This document shows, one piece after another, positions 35,672 to 44,729 of a DNA stretch of 64,000 bases (positions are counted from its first letter, which is position 1; every line of letters starts with the position of its first letter). The DNA is from Paenibacillus glycanilyticus (GTDB lineage: Bacteria > Bacillota > Bacilli > Paenibacillales > Paenibacillaceae): NCBI RefSeq assembly GCF_023715145.1, contig NZ_JAMBNP010000007.1:1-64000 (forward strand). Direction: 5' to 3'. The notes under the pieces are model-generated. The model did not search any database, was not told where the DNA came from, and saw only the letters and a program-made list of their open reading frames with translations. The translations under genes and the position numbers were made by a program.

Positions 35672-37129
35672 TTATTTCTTCACGGCTGCGTTGTATGCGT
35701 CAACAACTTCTTTTTGAGCGGCATCCTGAGCTTCCTGGAGCAGCTGCTTCGGATCGGATTTCTCGTCCGTAAGCGCCTTTTGAACGGCTTTAACGACATA
35801 CGGGGTCAAGCGTTCCTTCAGGAAATACTCCAGATGCGTGTCGGAAGCCGCTTTGTTTACGGCAGCTACAAGCTCAGGAGAGATATCGCTTGCAAATTGA
35901 GAAGGATCCACGTCGGAGCGAACGGACAGCAGGTTCGGGAAGATGCCGTTGTCCTGCTGGAACTGAAGGTACTTCTCGGCCACTTCTTTCGAGTTGATGT
36001 AGGTGATATATTTCCATGCTGCGTCTTGCTTCTCTTTGGACGTCTTCGGATTAATAATCCAGTAAGCGCCGCCGATTTGTCCCGGACCTTTGCCGCCCGG
36101 ACCTACCGGATAAGGCGCGAATCCAACGTCGTTCAAGTCCATGCCTTGCGCAACGTAGTCGCCAAATCCGCCGGAAGCTGCGTTGGACATCGCCGCGCGG
36201 CCCTGGAAAATATCGTTCATGTTATCCTGGTAGCTTTGGAGCACGTTGTTTTGCACGATTTTATGCGTCCACTTCAGATCCTTATAGAATTGCAGCGCGG
36301 TTACGGAAGGCTCCTCCGTAAAGGCCAATTGAACCGTGCCGTCCGGATTGACATGCGTCAGGTCGCCGCCTGCCTGCCATACATAGTACTCAAACCACCA
36401 GTCCGCCCACTCCATGCCAAGCAGCGTAATTCCGTATACCTTTTTAGCCGGGTCCGTCACCTTCTTGCCGAATTCAACAAGCTGATCCCAGTTCGCCGGA
36501 GGCGTATCGCGGTCAAGTCCCGCTTCTTCGAACATCTTCTTGTTCCAGAACAAGCCCGTTACATACATATCGTGAGGAATGCCGTATAATTTGCCGTCAA
36601 TGGTGCCTGCTTCCATCGAGGAAGGAATGAATTTATCTTTGTCCGCGTAGTTATCCCAGTAAGGCGTCAGATCAAGCGCAAGACCTTGGCCAACCCAATC
36701 CGCGATGATCGGGAAGTGAGCCGAATGGTAAGCATCCGGGCCATTGCCGCCTGCCATCGCCGTTACGAATACTTCGCGGTCATTCGTGCCCTGCGGCATC
36801 AGCTCGTGCTTCACTTTAATGCCCGGGTTCGCTGCTTCGAAATCCGCGTATACCTCTTCTTTGATAGATTTCATCGTGTCGTCCGGATTCGGCTGATCCC
36901 ATACCGTAAGCTCGACGATGTCGCCGCTTGATGCCGTATTCTCCGCCGCTCTTTCCGCATTATCCGTTCCGTTATTGGTTGCCGCATTCGTGCTCGAAGA
37001 GTCATTCGTTGCTTCAGAAACGTTTGTCGTGTTGTTGTTATTACCGCCACCGCAAGCTGATACCATTAGCATTAAGACAAGAACAATGACCAAACTTGAC
37101 CAAGCTCTCAACCGCTGACTGTTCTTCAA
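35672..37129 (-). CDS. Sugar ABC solute-binding lipoprotein
   Basis: About 485 residues. Lipobox LMVSAC-GGG is followed by an Asn/Thr-rich linker, then a family-1 extracellular binding protein fold (ELTVWDQPNPDD, AYHSAHFPIIADWVGQGLALDL, DGKLYGIPHDMYVTGLFWNKKMFEEAGL). I prefer the TTG start at 37129 because GGGGGG lies 7 bp before it and the nearest promoter -10 puts the first transcribed bases almost on the alternative ATG at 37162. First gene of the galactonate-type operon, divergent from a YesM/YesN pair. Confidence 0.9.
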   Translation of the reverse strand: MKNSQRLRAWSSLVIVLVLMLMVSACGGGNNNNTTNVSEATNDSSSTNAATNNGTDNAERAAENTASSGDIVELTVWDQPNPDDTMKSIKEEVYADFEAANPGIKVKHELMPQGTNDREVFVTAMAGGNGPDAYHSAHFPIIADWVGQGLALDLTPYWDNYADKDKFIPSSMEAGTIDGKLYGIPHDMYVTGLFWNKKMFEEAGLDRDTPPANWDQLVEFGKKVTDPAKKVYGITLLGMEWADWWFEYYVWQAGGDLTHVNPDGTVQLAFTEEPSVTALQFYKDLKWTHKIVQNNVLQSYQDNMNDIFQGRAAMSNAASGGFGDYVAQGMDLNDVGFAPYPVGPGGKGPGQIGGAYWIINPKTSKEKQDAAWKYITYINSKEVAEKYLQFQQDNGIFPNLLSVRSDVDPSQFASDISPELVAAVNKAASDTHLEYFLKERLTPYVVKAVQKALTDEKSDPKQLLQEAQDAAQKEVVDAYNAAVKK

Positions 37130-37168
37130 TTGAATGCCCCCCCGAATGGATATCTGATTCATAAATCC

Positions 37169-37197
37169 AGTATAGGCCTAAATTGGTAGCGCTTTCT
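37169..37197 (-). promoter_or_regulatory. Promoter -10 and candidate cre site of the sugar-acid operon
   Basis: On the minus strand TATACT at 37174-37169 is a good -10 with no clear -35. At the -35 place lies AGAAAGCGCTACCA (37197-37184), which matches the cre consensus TGWAANCGNTNWCA at 12 of 14 positions. This fits an activator-dependent, CcpA-repressed promoter. Confidence 0.5.
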
Positions 37198-37335
37198 ATG
37201 TAATATCTTAACCTCCTGTTAGCAATATTTTAAGCAACTATGGAATCTGGACTCTCCTAGGAAAAGGAAAATAGCCAAAGCTATCGAATACATTCGGAGT
37301 AAGCGGTTACAGATGTGTTAGGGGGTAGCTTGAAC

Positions 37336-39141
37336 ATGTGGTCTCGTTTCCTTAACCTGAACATGCAGTTCCGCAACAAGATGATTCTCTCCTTCTTCAT
37401 CGTCATCAGTCTTACGGCGATTATTATGGGCTACTCCTACTATCGCATGATGAGCCGCGAGCTCGAAGCCTCCACGCTGCAGGGCCTGGAGAGGATGACC
37501 ACCCAATCGGTCGATACGCTGGATCTTCATTTCAAGACGGTCTCGAATATAGGCTACAGCTATTTCAGCGATACCTCCCTGCAGAAGTTTCTCGATGGCC
37601 CTCCCAATACCGACAATGAACAATATTACCGCAACCGGATTATCTCTAATAAGCTGCAAAATCCTCTCGTTTCGTTCATTTCCATCACCCGCCTGGACGG
37701 TCAGCAAATTTCGAGCTACTACTATTACAACCGAAGCGTCAAGTCCCTTCTGGACGAGGAGCAGGCGAACTTGTTCGATAAAGCGCACCAAATGGACGGC
37801 ACCCCCTTCTGGACCGTCTCGCACACGACCATCAGCACAACCGTTACTCCGGTCAAATCAATCAGCTACATTCAACTGCTCAAGCGCATTACGATGAATG
37901 AGCAGCATCCAATCGGCTACATAAAGATCGATATCGACCCCGGCGTGCTGGACAAAATTTTCCCGGAGCCGCAGAAGAACGATGCCGGCAAGTACTATAT
38001 CGCGGACCGCTCCGGCCATATTATTTTTGCGCAGAACAAGGCAGACATCGGCAAATCCATTGCGGGCAGCCCCTTGTTCGCGGCATACAAAAAGGCGCCA
38101 AGATCAAGCGATTACGTGAACTTCCGCTACGAAAATCACAATAAAGCGTATATCGGCTTCTACGAACGGCTGGATGCCGGCGACTGGATCGTGATAGGCA
38201 ACATTCCGCTCGATCAAGTGCTAAGCAGGGTGAACTCCTTCCGCCATACGCTTATCGTTATCGCCATAATCAGCTTTCTTGCCGCGATGCTAATTGCTTC
38301 TCTTATTGCCGCTGGCGTCACCCGTCCGCTGAAAGAGCTGAACAAGAAGATGAAGCAGGTGGAAATGGGGGATTTCGGGGCGACGATCGAGGTAAAGGGC
38401 AAGGACGAATTGTCTACCATCCAGCACAGCTTCAATAAGATGACAGCCGAGATCAGCACGTTAATCTCCAAAGTCTACGAGACGGAGCTGCTTAAAAAAG
38501 AAGCCGAGATCAAAGCGCTGCAAACGCAGATCAACCCTCACTTCCTCTACAATACGTTAAGCACGATCGACAGCATTTCCTCAATCGACGGGGACGAGCG
38601 GGTCTCTTTTATATGTATCGCGCTCGGGAATATGCTCCGCTACAACTTGAACGGCGGAAGCCTCGCAACCGTGCAGGAGGAGATTACTCACCTGAATCAA
38701 TATTTGTCCATCTATCAAATCCGATTCGCCAATCTGTTCGCTTACGAGATCCAAGTGGAGCCCGGCATCGAAGACGTCATTTTGCCGAAGTTTCTCATCC
38801 AGCCTTTGGTCGAAAATGCCATTATTCATGGCTTGGAGCAGAAAGTCGGCAAAAAGACGGTGCGCGTCACCCTTGGCAGCTTGGACGAAAACTCCTTAAA
38901 AATCATGATTGAGGATAACGGGGTCGGCATGGATCCTGCCATGATCGAGCTCTTTCACCGCAGATTGAACAACTCGAACGACATCGTGTCCAGGCAATCC
39001 TCGCCCCGAACCATGATTGGACTAGCGAACGTATTCAAACGCATTCAATTGTTCTATGAAAGCAGCCCGCGGGTTGAAATCTACAGCCAGCCGGGTGCCG
39101 GAACAAAGATTTATTTCGAGCTGCCGAAACGAACTGCATAA
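37336..39141 (+). CDS. YesM-type sensor histidine kinase
   Basis: About 601 residues. It has a first membrane helix (about 15-35), a large extracytoplasmic Cache-like sensor (about 40-295), a second helix (about 300-322), HAMP, then the His_kinase domain with phospho-His in NPHFLYNTLSTIDSI and ATPase motifs LVENAIIHGLEQKVG and IEDNGVGMD. ATG at 37336 is used; TTG at 37330 and GTG at 37315 are alternatives. It is transcribed away from the sugar-acid operon and probably senses the sugar or its binding protein. Confidence 0.92.
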   Translation: MWSRFLNLNMQFRNKMILSFFIVISLTAIIMGYSYYRMMSRELEASTLQGLERMTTQSVDTLDLHFKTVSNIGYSYFSDTSLQKFLDGPPNTDNEQYYRNRIISNKLQNPLVSFISITRLDGQQISSYYYYNRSVKSLLDEEQANLFDKAHQMDGTPFWTVSHTTISTTVTPVKSISYIQLLKRITMNEQHPIGYIKIDIDPGVLDKIFPEPQKNDAGKYYIADRSGHIIFAQNKADIGKSIAGSPLFAAYKKAPRSSDYVNFRYENHNKAYIGFYERLDAGDWIVIGNIPLDQVLSRVNSFRHTLIVIAIISFLAAMLIASLIAAGVTRPLKELNKKMKQVEMGDFGATIEVKGKDELSTIQHSFNKMTAEISTLISKVYETELLKKEAEIKALQTQINPHFLYNTLSTIDSISSIDGDERVSFICIALGNMLRYNLNGGSLATVQEEITHLNQYLSIYQIRFANLFAYEIQVEPGIEDVILPKFLIQPLVENAIIHGLEQKVGKKTVRVTLGSLDENSLKIMIEDNGVGMDPAMIELFHRRLNNSNDIVSRQSSPRTMIGLANVFKRIQLFYESSPRVEIYSQPGAGTKIYFELPKRTA

Positions 39142-39154
39142 GGAGACGAGTCGG

Positions 39155-40747
39155 ATGAAGGTACTCATCGTGGAGGACGAGCCGCTCCTGCGGGAAGGCT
39201 TGATTCGCAAAATCGATTGGAAGACGCTTGGCCTTACGCTTGCCGGAGAAGCAGGCGACGGGTTCGAAGCCATGTCTCAGCTCGTGGCCTGCCAGCCCGA
39301 TATCGTCCTAACGGACGTAAGAATGCCCGGCATGGACGGGCTTCAATTCATTAACCAGGCTCGGGTCCTCTTCCCGAACGCGAAATTCGTCATCATTAGC
39401 GGCTTCAATGAATTCGAATATGTTCGAGAGGCGCTGCTGTATCACGTGAAAGACTACTTGCTGAAGCCCATCGACAAAGAAAAGCTGCATGTGCTGCTTG
39501 CCGGCTTGGTAGAGGAGCTGCGGACAGAGCGGCAGCAGGAAGCGGATCTTTCCAAGCTGACCGCGCTGGACGAAATGATCCGCCAGAGCCATTTGCAGCC
39601 GCTGGATTTTCAGCTTACGCATCTGATTACGGAGCAGGATACCCACTTGGACGGGCTCCCCTTTGAGCTCGTGTGCGGCAGCTCATTCGCGGGCGTATCC
39701 GTGCGTATCGTCTACCTCAACGAAAGCTCCCGCTTCAAGGAGAATGAAGAACCGCTCGCCCGGTTCGCCGTTCAGAACAGTATTGAAAATGCGCTTGCCG
39801 CGCTCCCGGTTGCATTCGTCGCGTTCAAGCACGCTTACCACTCGGAGGAGATTGTTGTCTTCCTCGCGACTCAACGAAGCACCCTCGAATTGGGAAGCAT
39901 TGTAGAAACGTTAACGCAGACGGTTGGTTGGATTCGCCAGCATCTGGGGTTAATCGTATCCATCGGCGTCGGCGGCGTGAAGGGAGAGTTGACGCTGCTT
40001 AGGCTCTCCTGCATGGAAGCGAGGAAGGCGCTTCAGAACCGGCTGCTATTCGGAGGCGGCAACGTGTATACGGATGCGGTCGGCCATTCGCCCGCAGCGG
40101 TTGTATTTCCGCTTCTACATCAAGCGGAGCGCGGCTTAACCGCCTTGCTGGCGGATGGACAGCACCGAGAGTTTCTGGAATATGCCTCCGAGCTGTTCCA
40201 TACCCTTGCGGAGTCGCCTGAAGCACGGTATGAACACGTGGAATATCTGTACACCGAGATTATTCATATCCTCCGCAAACACGCCGCCAAGACATCCTTC
40301 GAGCTGCCGAACTGGAATCTCGGCACGCCTATCGCGAGCCTTGAGAGCTTCACGGACTGGAGAGACATCATTTCGATTATCGAACAGCAGCTTCACCGGC
40401 TGAGCAGCGTCCTCGATTGCGGCGCCGAACGCTCCTGCGACGATATTATCGAAAGCGTGCAGCAATACGTTCGGCAGCATTATAACGAAGAATTATCGCT
40501 GCAATGGGTCAGCGACAAATACTATATCCATCCCAACTATTTCTCGAAGCGGTTTAAGCACATTGTTGGCATCAGCTACAATGACTATGTAACGCGGGTG
40601 CGCATCGATCGTTCGAAGGAGCTGCTGAAGACAACAACGCTGAAGATCGCGCGTATCTCGCAGCTTGTCGGATACGAGGATCAAAGCTACTTCTGCAACG
40701 TGTTCAAAAAAGTGACGGGCGTGAGTCCCTCGGCATACCGGACATGA
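39155..40747 (+). CDS. YesN-type response regulator with AraC DNA-binding domain
   Basis: A 530-residue regulator: receiver domain (VEDEP at 6-10, phospho-acceptor Asp in VLTDVRMPGMDG, Lys in LLKPIDKEK), a long central region of unknown fold (about 130-420) and a C-terminal AraC/XylS double helix-turn-helix (LSLQWVSDKYYIHPNYFSKRFK, RISQLVGYEDQSYFCNVFKK). AAGGAG begins at the kinase stop, 13 bp gap. It probably activates the divergent operon at 37129. Confidence 0.93.
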   Translation: MKVLIVEDEPLLREGLIRKIDWKTLGLTLAGEAGDGFEAMSQLVACQPDIVLTDVRMPGMDGLQFINQARVLFPNAKFVIISGFNEFEYVREALLYHVKDYLLKPIDKEKLHVLLAGLVEELRTERQQEADLSKLTALDEMIRQSHLQPLDFQLTHLITEQDTHLDGLPFELVCGSSFAGVSVRIVYLNESSRFKENEEPLARFAVQNSIENALAALPVAFVAFKHAYHSEEIVVFLATQRSTLELGSIVETLTQTVGWIRQHLGLIVSIGVGGVKGELTLLRLSCMEARKALQNRLLFGGGNVYTDAVGHSPAAVVFPLLHQAERGLTALLADGQHREFLEYASELFHTLAESPEARYEHVEYLYTEIIHILRKHAAKTSFELPNWNLGTPIASLESFTDWRDIISIIEQQLHRLSSVLDCGAERSCDDIIESVQQYVRQHYNEELSLQWVSDKYYIHPNYFSKRFKHIVGISYNDYVTRVRIDRSKELLKTTTLKIARISQLVGYEDQSYFCNVFKKVTGVSPSAYRT

Positions 40748-40802
40748 ATGGCAGCTTGAATCTCGCTGCAGCTGGCCATTTGTTCAGCCATAGATCTATA
40801 AC

Positions 40803-40832
40803 AAAAAATCCGGCGCCTCAGGCACCGGATTC
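40803..40832 (-). terminator. Terminator of the maltodextrin operon
   Basis: AATCCGGTGCC/GGCGCCGGATT hairpin followed by TTTTTT on the minus strand, just past the amylase stop. Confidence 0.9.
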
Positions 40833-40834
40833 AT

Positions 40835-42484
40835 CTATTGCAATATTACGCTGCTGTATGGCGGCAGCGTTACGACGCCGCCGCTTAGCTCGGCTTCGTT
40901 GTTGCTCTTGCGGCTCAGCGTCGCGAATGAGCCGTAATTGCCGCCTCCGGCCAGCTCCGCCTTTTGCGGCTGGCCGGACAAATTGTGCAGGACGAGCACG
41001 CGCGCTCCTGCCGTCATGCGAATATACGCGGATACTTGCGGAACCGCGGTCTTCAAGCTGTACGCGGCGATACCGCCATCGCGCAAAGCCGGTTCTTCGC
41101 TGCGCCAATGGAGCAGCATCCGGTACCAGGCAAGCAGCGACTGGTCATCCTTCTGCTGTGCCTCAACCGATCCCGCAGAGCCTTCCGTATTGTATTTAGC
41201 CTTCTCCCACTTGGTCTGGCCCTCCCCTCCCGCGGGGTCAGCATACCAGACCATCGGTTCGCGCAAATACTCATCCGGCTTGGCGCCGGCCATGCCAATC
41301 TCTTCGCCGTAATAGATAAACGGGTTACCCGGCAGTGTCAGCAGCATAGCCGCTGCCATCTTGGCATGCTGGACATTGCCATGCAATGCGGTCATTACCC
41401 GCGTCTGGTCATGATTGCTCAGGAATGGAGCGTCCAGATAAGCTCCACCGGAGGACTTCTCGTACAACCCATACGCTTTACTCAACGTAAACGCCAAATC
41501 CGAGTCGCGTTCCCGGTCGGCCGCGCTGATCAGCTTGCCGGCAAGATCGAAATCAAAGGCCGAATTCAACGCCTCATCCAGATAAGGAGCAATAATAACC
41601 GGCGAATCCCACACCTCGCCCACCAGATAGGCATCCGGGTTCACGCCGGTCAAACCGCTTCGGAACTCCTGGCACCATTTCTGATTGGCTCCTTGAATCT
41701 CGGCGCTATTAATGGTTGAAGAATAATCTCCATAAATATGCTTCGCGGCGTCCAAGCGGAAGCCGTCCAGCCCCTGCTCCAGCCAGTATTGGCCGATGGA
41801 GACAAGCTCTTTGCGGACTTCCGCATTGTCAAAATCCAGATCCGGCATGCCTTCCCAGAACACGCCTAAATACTTGCTTTCCCCATCTGCCGATTCATGC
41901 CACGGATGGCTGCCAACCGCCCCGTCTGCCTGAACATCGGCTTTTGCATCGGCAAAATGATACCAGCTCCGGTACGGGCTGTCCGGACCGGCTAGCGCTT
42001 CCTTGAACCACGGATGCTCCGTGCTCGTATGGTTCACGACCAAATCCATAATGACCTTGATGCCGCGCTTATGCGCTTCTTCCGTCAGCTTCTTCAAATC
42101 GTCCAGCGTGCCGTAATCCGGATTGACCGCCCGGTAATCCGTCCCATCATACCCGTGATAGCTTGGCGACGGATTAATCGGCATAAGCCATATCCCGCCA
42201 ATGCCTAGCTGCTGAAGGTAATCCAGCTTCTCCGTCACGCCATTCAGATCCCCCATGCCATCACCATTGGAATCATAAAAGGATCGGACGAAAATCTCAT
42301 AATAGACGGTACCCGGCTGTTCATCCACGTTCGCTTCAGCCGTGTGAACTGTCGCCGCTGCTTGCGGTGCAGGCGATGTCTTCTCTTGGGCAACGGCCTC
42401 CCGATCATTCGCCGAGCATCCCGCAAGCGCCATTGTTAATGCAACGGCAGCCGCAGCGCGGACGAGCCATTTTCCACCTGCCAT
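40835..42484 (-). CDS. GH13 alpha-amylase lipoprotein
   Basis: A 549-residue enzyme with a lipoprotein signal (lipobox LAGC-SAN near 22) and a linker rich in Ala, Pro and Thr, then a GH13 domain: DLVVNHTS, nucleophile Asp in DGFRLDAAKH, acid Glu in LVGEVWDSP and Asp in FLSNHDQTR. It is anchored outside the membrane and would cut starch into maltodextrins for the adjacent MalEFG transporter. It ends the operon and begins 9 bp after malG. Confidence 0.93.
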   Translation of the reverse strand: MAGGKWLVRAAAAVALTMALAGCSANDREAVAQEKTSPAPQAAATVHTAEANVDEQPGTVYYEIFVRSFYDSNGDGMGDLNGVTEKLDYLQQLGIGGIWLMPINPSPSYHGYDGTDYRAVNPDYGTLDDLKKLTEEAHKRGIKVIMDLVVNHTSTEHPWFKEALAGPDSPYRSWYHFADAKADVQADGAVGSHPWHESADGESKYLGVFWEGMPDLDFDNAEVRKELVSIGQYWLEQGLDGFRLDAAKHIYGDYSSTINSAEIQGANQKWCQEFRSGLTGVNPDAYLVGEVWDSPVIIAPYLDEALNSAFDFDLAGKLISAADRERDSDLAFTLSKAYGLYEKSSGGAYLDAPFLSNHDQTRVMTALHGNVQHAKMAAAMLLTLPGNPFIYYGEEIGMAGAKPDEYLREPMVWYADPAGGEGQTKWEKAKYNTEGSAGSVEAQQKDDQSLLAWYRMLLHWRSEEPALRDGGIAAYSLKTAVPQVSAYIRMTAGARVLVLHNLSGQPQKAELAGGGNYGSFATLSRKSNNEAELSGGVVTLPPYSSVILQ

Positions 42485-42493
42485 AACAGCCCC

Positions 42494-43342
42494 TTACCCT
42501 TTCGAAGCGCCTGCCGTAAGCCCTTGAACAAGGAACTTCTGCAGGAAGACGAACAAGAGAGTAATCGGAACCGCGATCAGTACCGCACCTGCGGCGAACA
42601 TCGTAAAGTTGGAGTTCTGATACGAGCTGACCAGATCCCACATGCCGACGGCAAGCGTCCAATTCTCCTTCGAACGCAGCACCAGACGGGCGAAAATAAA
42701 GTCAACCCAAGCTCCGGCAAACGTCGTTAACGCCACATAGATCAGAATCGGACGAGCAAGCGGCAGCATAATGCGGTAGAAAATCTGAAGATGATTCGCG
42801 CCGTCAATCCGGGCCGATTCGTCCAGGCTGCGCGGAATCGTATCAAAGAACCCTTTTATAACAAACCCGTTCATCAATACCGAACCCGCGGAATAAACGA
42901 TGATAATCGCCGCATGGGTGTCGAGCAGGTTAAGCTGGAGCAGGAAAATATAGACCGGCACCAGGCTCATAAAGCCAGGGAACATGCCGAGGACAAGCAG
43001 CGTTGTCAGAAGGGTTTTCCGCCCCTTGAACCGGAAGCGCGACAGCGCGTACATGCTCATCGTCGACAGAATCGTCGAGAAAATCATCGACAGAACGGCA
43101 ATCTTCAGCGTATTCAGATACCAGCGTCCATAGAGGAAGACCTTCGACTGGAACAGCTCGGTATAGTGAGACAACGTAAAGGACTTCGGAATAAACGAAT
43201 CGCTGTAGAGCGAAGTGCCGGGCCGGAACGAGGACAGCAGCACCCAAAGAGCAGGATACAGACAGCCTATCGCAATAACGGTCAACACTACGTAGCTGAG
43301 CGTCAGCCGGATAAAGCGGCTTTTCGATTGACCAACCTTCAT
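42494..43342 (-). CDS. malG: Maltodextrin ABC permease MalG
   Basis: A 282-residue permease with six membrane segments and the EAA loop RSLDESARIDGANHLQIFYRIMLP. The normal length contrasts with the 442-residue MalG-type protein at 33307. Its ATG overlaps the malF stop by four bases, so translation is coupled. Confidence 0.93.
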   Translation of the reverse strand: MKVGQSKSRFIRLTLSYVVLTVIAIGCLYPALWVLLSSFRPGTSLYSDSFIPKSFTLSHYTELFQSKVFLYGRWYLNTLKIAVLSMIFSTILSTMSMYALSRFRFKGRKTLLTTLLVLGMFPGFMSLVPVYIFLLQLNLLDTHAAIIIVYSAGSVLMNGFVIKGFFDTIPRSLDESARIDGANHLQIFYRIMLPLARPILIYVALTTFAGAWVDFIFARLVLRSKENWTLAVGMWDLVSSYQNSNFTMFAAGAVLIAVPITLLFVFLQKFLVQGLTAGASKG

Positions 43343-44646
43343 TGGATCATATCCTCCTCTTTGAACGATTTCGTACGGCGGTAGTTAATGATGGAGAACG
43401 TTGCGATAATGATGAAAATAATAATGCCAATTGCCGAAGCCATATTGAACTGGCTGTTGTTCAGCGTCAGTTTGTACAGCCAGGTCACAAGCAGGTCCGT
43501 GCTTCCCGCATATTGATACTCGCCGTTCAGCGGTTCGCCGTTCGTCAGCAGGAAGATCAGGTTGAAGTTATTGATGTTGCCCGCGAACTGCGTGATCAGA
43601 ATCGGCGCCGTCGCAAACAGGACAAACGGCAGCGTAACGATGCGGAATTTCTGATAGCCGGAGGCTCCGTCCACGTCCGCAGCTTCATAGAGGTCCTTCG
43701 GAATCGCGGTGAGAACGCCAAGAATAAGCACCATCGATACGGGAATGCCTACCCACATATTCACGAGAATAGCCGTCGCTTTCGCCCATGTCGGATCGGT
43801 CAGCCAAGGCAGCTTGCCAAAGCCGAAGTAAGACAGGTATTGGTTGACAGGGCCAAACTGGCCGTTAAACAAATTGCGCATCACAAGCAGCGAGATCAGC
43901 TGCGGGATCGCGTAAGGCAGAATGAACAGCGTCCGCCACAGCTTTTTAAACTTAACATCCTTCTGTTCAATAAGCAGAGCAACAAGCAAGCCGCCGAAAT
44001 AGCAGGTTGCGGTCGCCAGCACGGCCCAAATAATCGTCCACGTGAACACGCCAAAAAACGTTCTGCTCCAGGACTTAAGCGTCAGCAGATCCTTAAAGGT
44101 GTTGAAGCCCACCCAGTCGACCAGCTTCGCCGGGGGAATATGTTGAGGCAATGAGTAGTTCGTGAAGGAAAGCAGGATCATGAAGACAATCGGCATAATC
44201 GTGAGGAACAAAACGCCTAAGCCCGGTATGGTCAGCAGCAAATGCGGGAATTTGCGGTCCCACACATAGCTGATGGACTCCCGGAAGTTTGCAGCCTTGC
44301 CTCCCTGATCTCTTGTCGTCCCCGTACGGTACGCATCGCGGATATTCATCAAGTAAATGGCGATAAACAACGCCAGGATCAAAACCGTAATTAATCCGTT
44401 AATCATCAGGAAGATCGAATGATCCCCTTTGACCGTCTGATAAATCTTGCCTACCTTGACCATCTTGGATGGTGCGTCCCCAAGCGTCCAAATTCCCCAA
44501 AGATCATGCACAAGACGCGGAATAAAATAACCAAGCGCCGCCGCTTCCGTTAAGAGCAGCAGAATGCCTTTCATATATTGCCGGTTGTACAGCTGGCCTA
44601 GCCCCATAGATATGGCGGACAAAATAGCACTGCGACGACCATTCAT
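43339..44646 (-). CDS. malF: Maltodextrin ABC permease MalF
   Basis: A 435-residue permease. It has an N-terminal pair of helices (MGLGQLYNRQYMKG, then a second pair around residues 75-100) before the core domain, as in Bacillota MalC/MalF proteins, and the EAA loop KDLYEAADVDGASGYQKFRIVTLP. GGAAGGAG lies 10 bp before the ATG. It is separated from malE by a strong hairpin. The ATPase partner is not in the window. Confidence 0.93.
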   Translation of the reverse strand: MNGRRSAILSAISMGLGQLYNRQYMKGILLLLTEAAALGYFIPRLVHDLWGIWTLGDAPSKMVKVGKIYQTVKGDHSIFLMINGLITVLILALFIAIYLMNIRDAYRTGTTRDQGGKAANFRESISYVWDRKFPHLLLTIPGLGVLFLTIMPIVFMILLSFTNYSLPQHIPPAKLVDWVGFNTFKDLLTLKSWSRTFFGVFTWTIIWAVLATATCYFGGLLVALLIEQKDVKFKKLWRTLFILPYAIPQLISLLVMRNLFNGQFGPVNQYLSYFGFGKLPWLTDPTWAKATAILVNMWVGIPVSMVLILGVLTAIPKDLYEAADVDGASGYQKFRIVTLPFVLFATAPILITQFAGNINNFNLIFLLTNGEPLNGEYQYAGSTDLLVTWLYKLTLNNSQFNMASAIGIIIFIIIATFSIINYRRTKSFKEEDMIQ

Positions 44647-44672
44647 ACCCGTGTACTCCTTCCATGGCCTTA

Positions 44673-44702
44673 CGCCCGCCGAACAACTGCTTTCGGCGGG
44701 CG
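44673..44702 (-). promoter_or_regulatory. Intercistronic hairpin between malE and malF
   Basis: GCCCGCCGAA/TTCGGCGGGC, a perfect 10-bp GC-rich stem with an 8-nt loop and no T tract, sits between the malE stop and the malF ribosome binding site. It probably protects the malE message or lowers read-through so that binding protein exceeds permease. Confidence 0.7.
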
Positions 44703-44729
44703 AGCCATCTGTCTCTTATTTCGCTAAGA

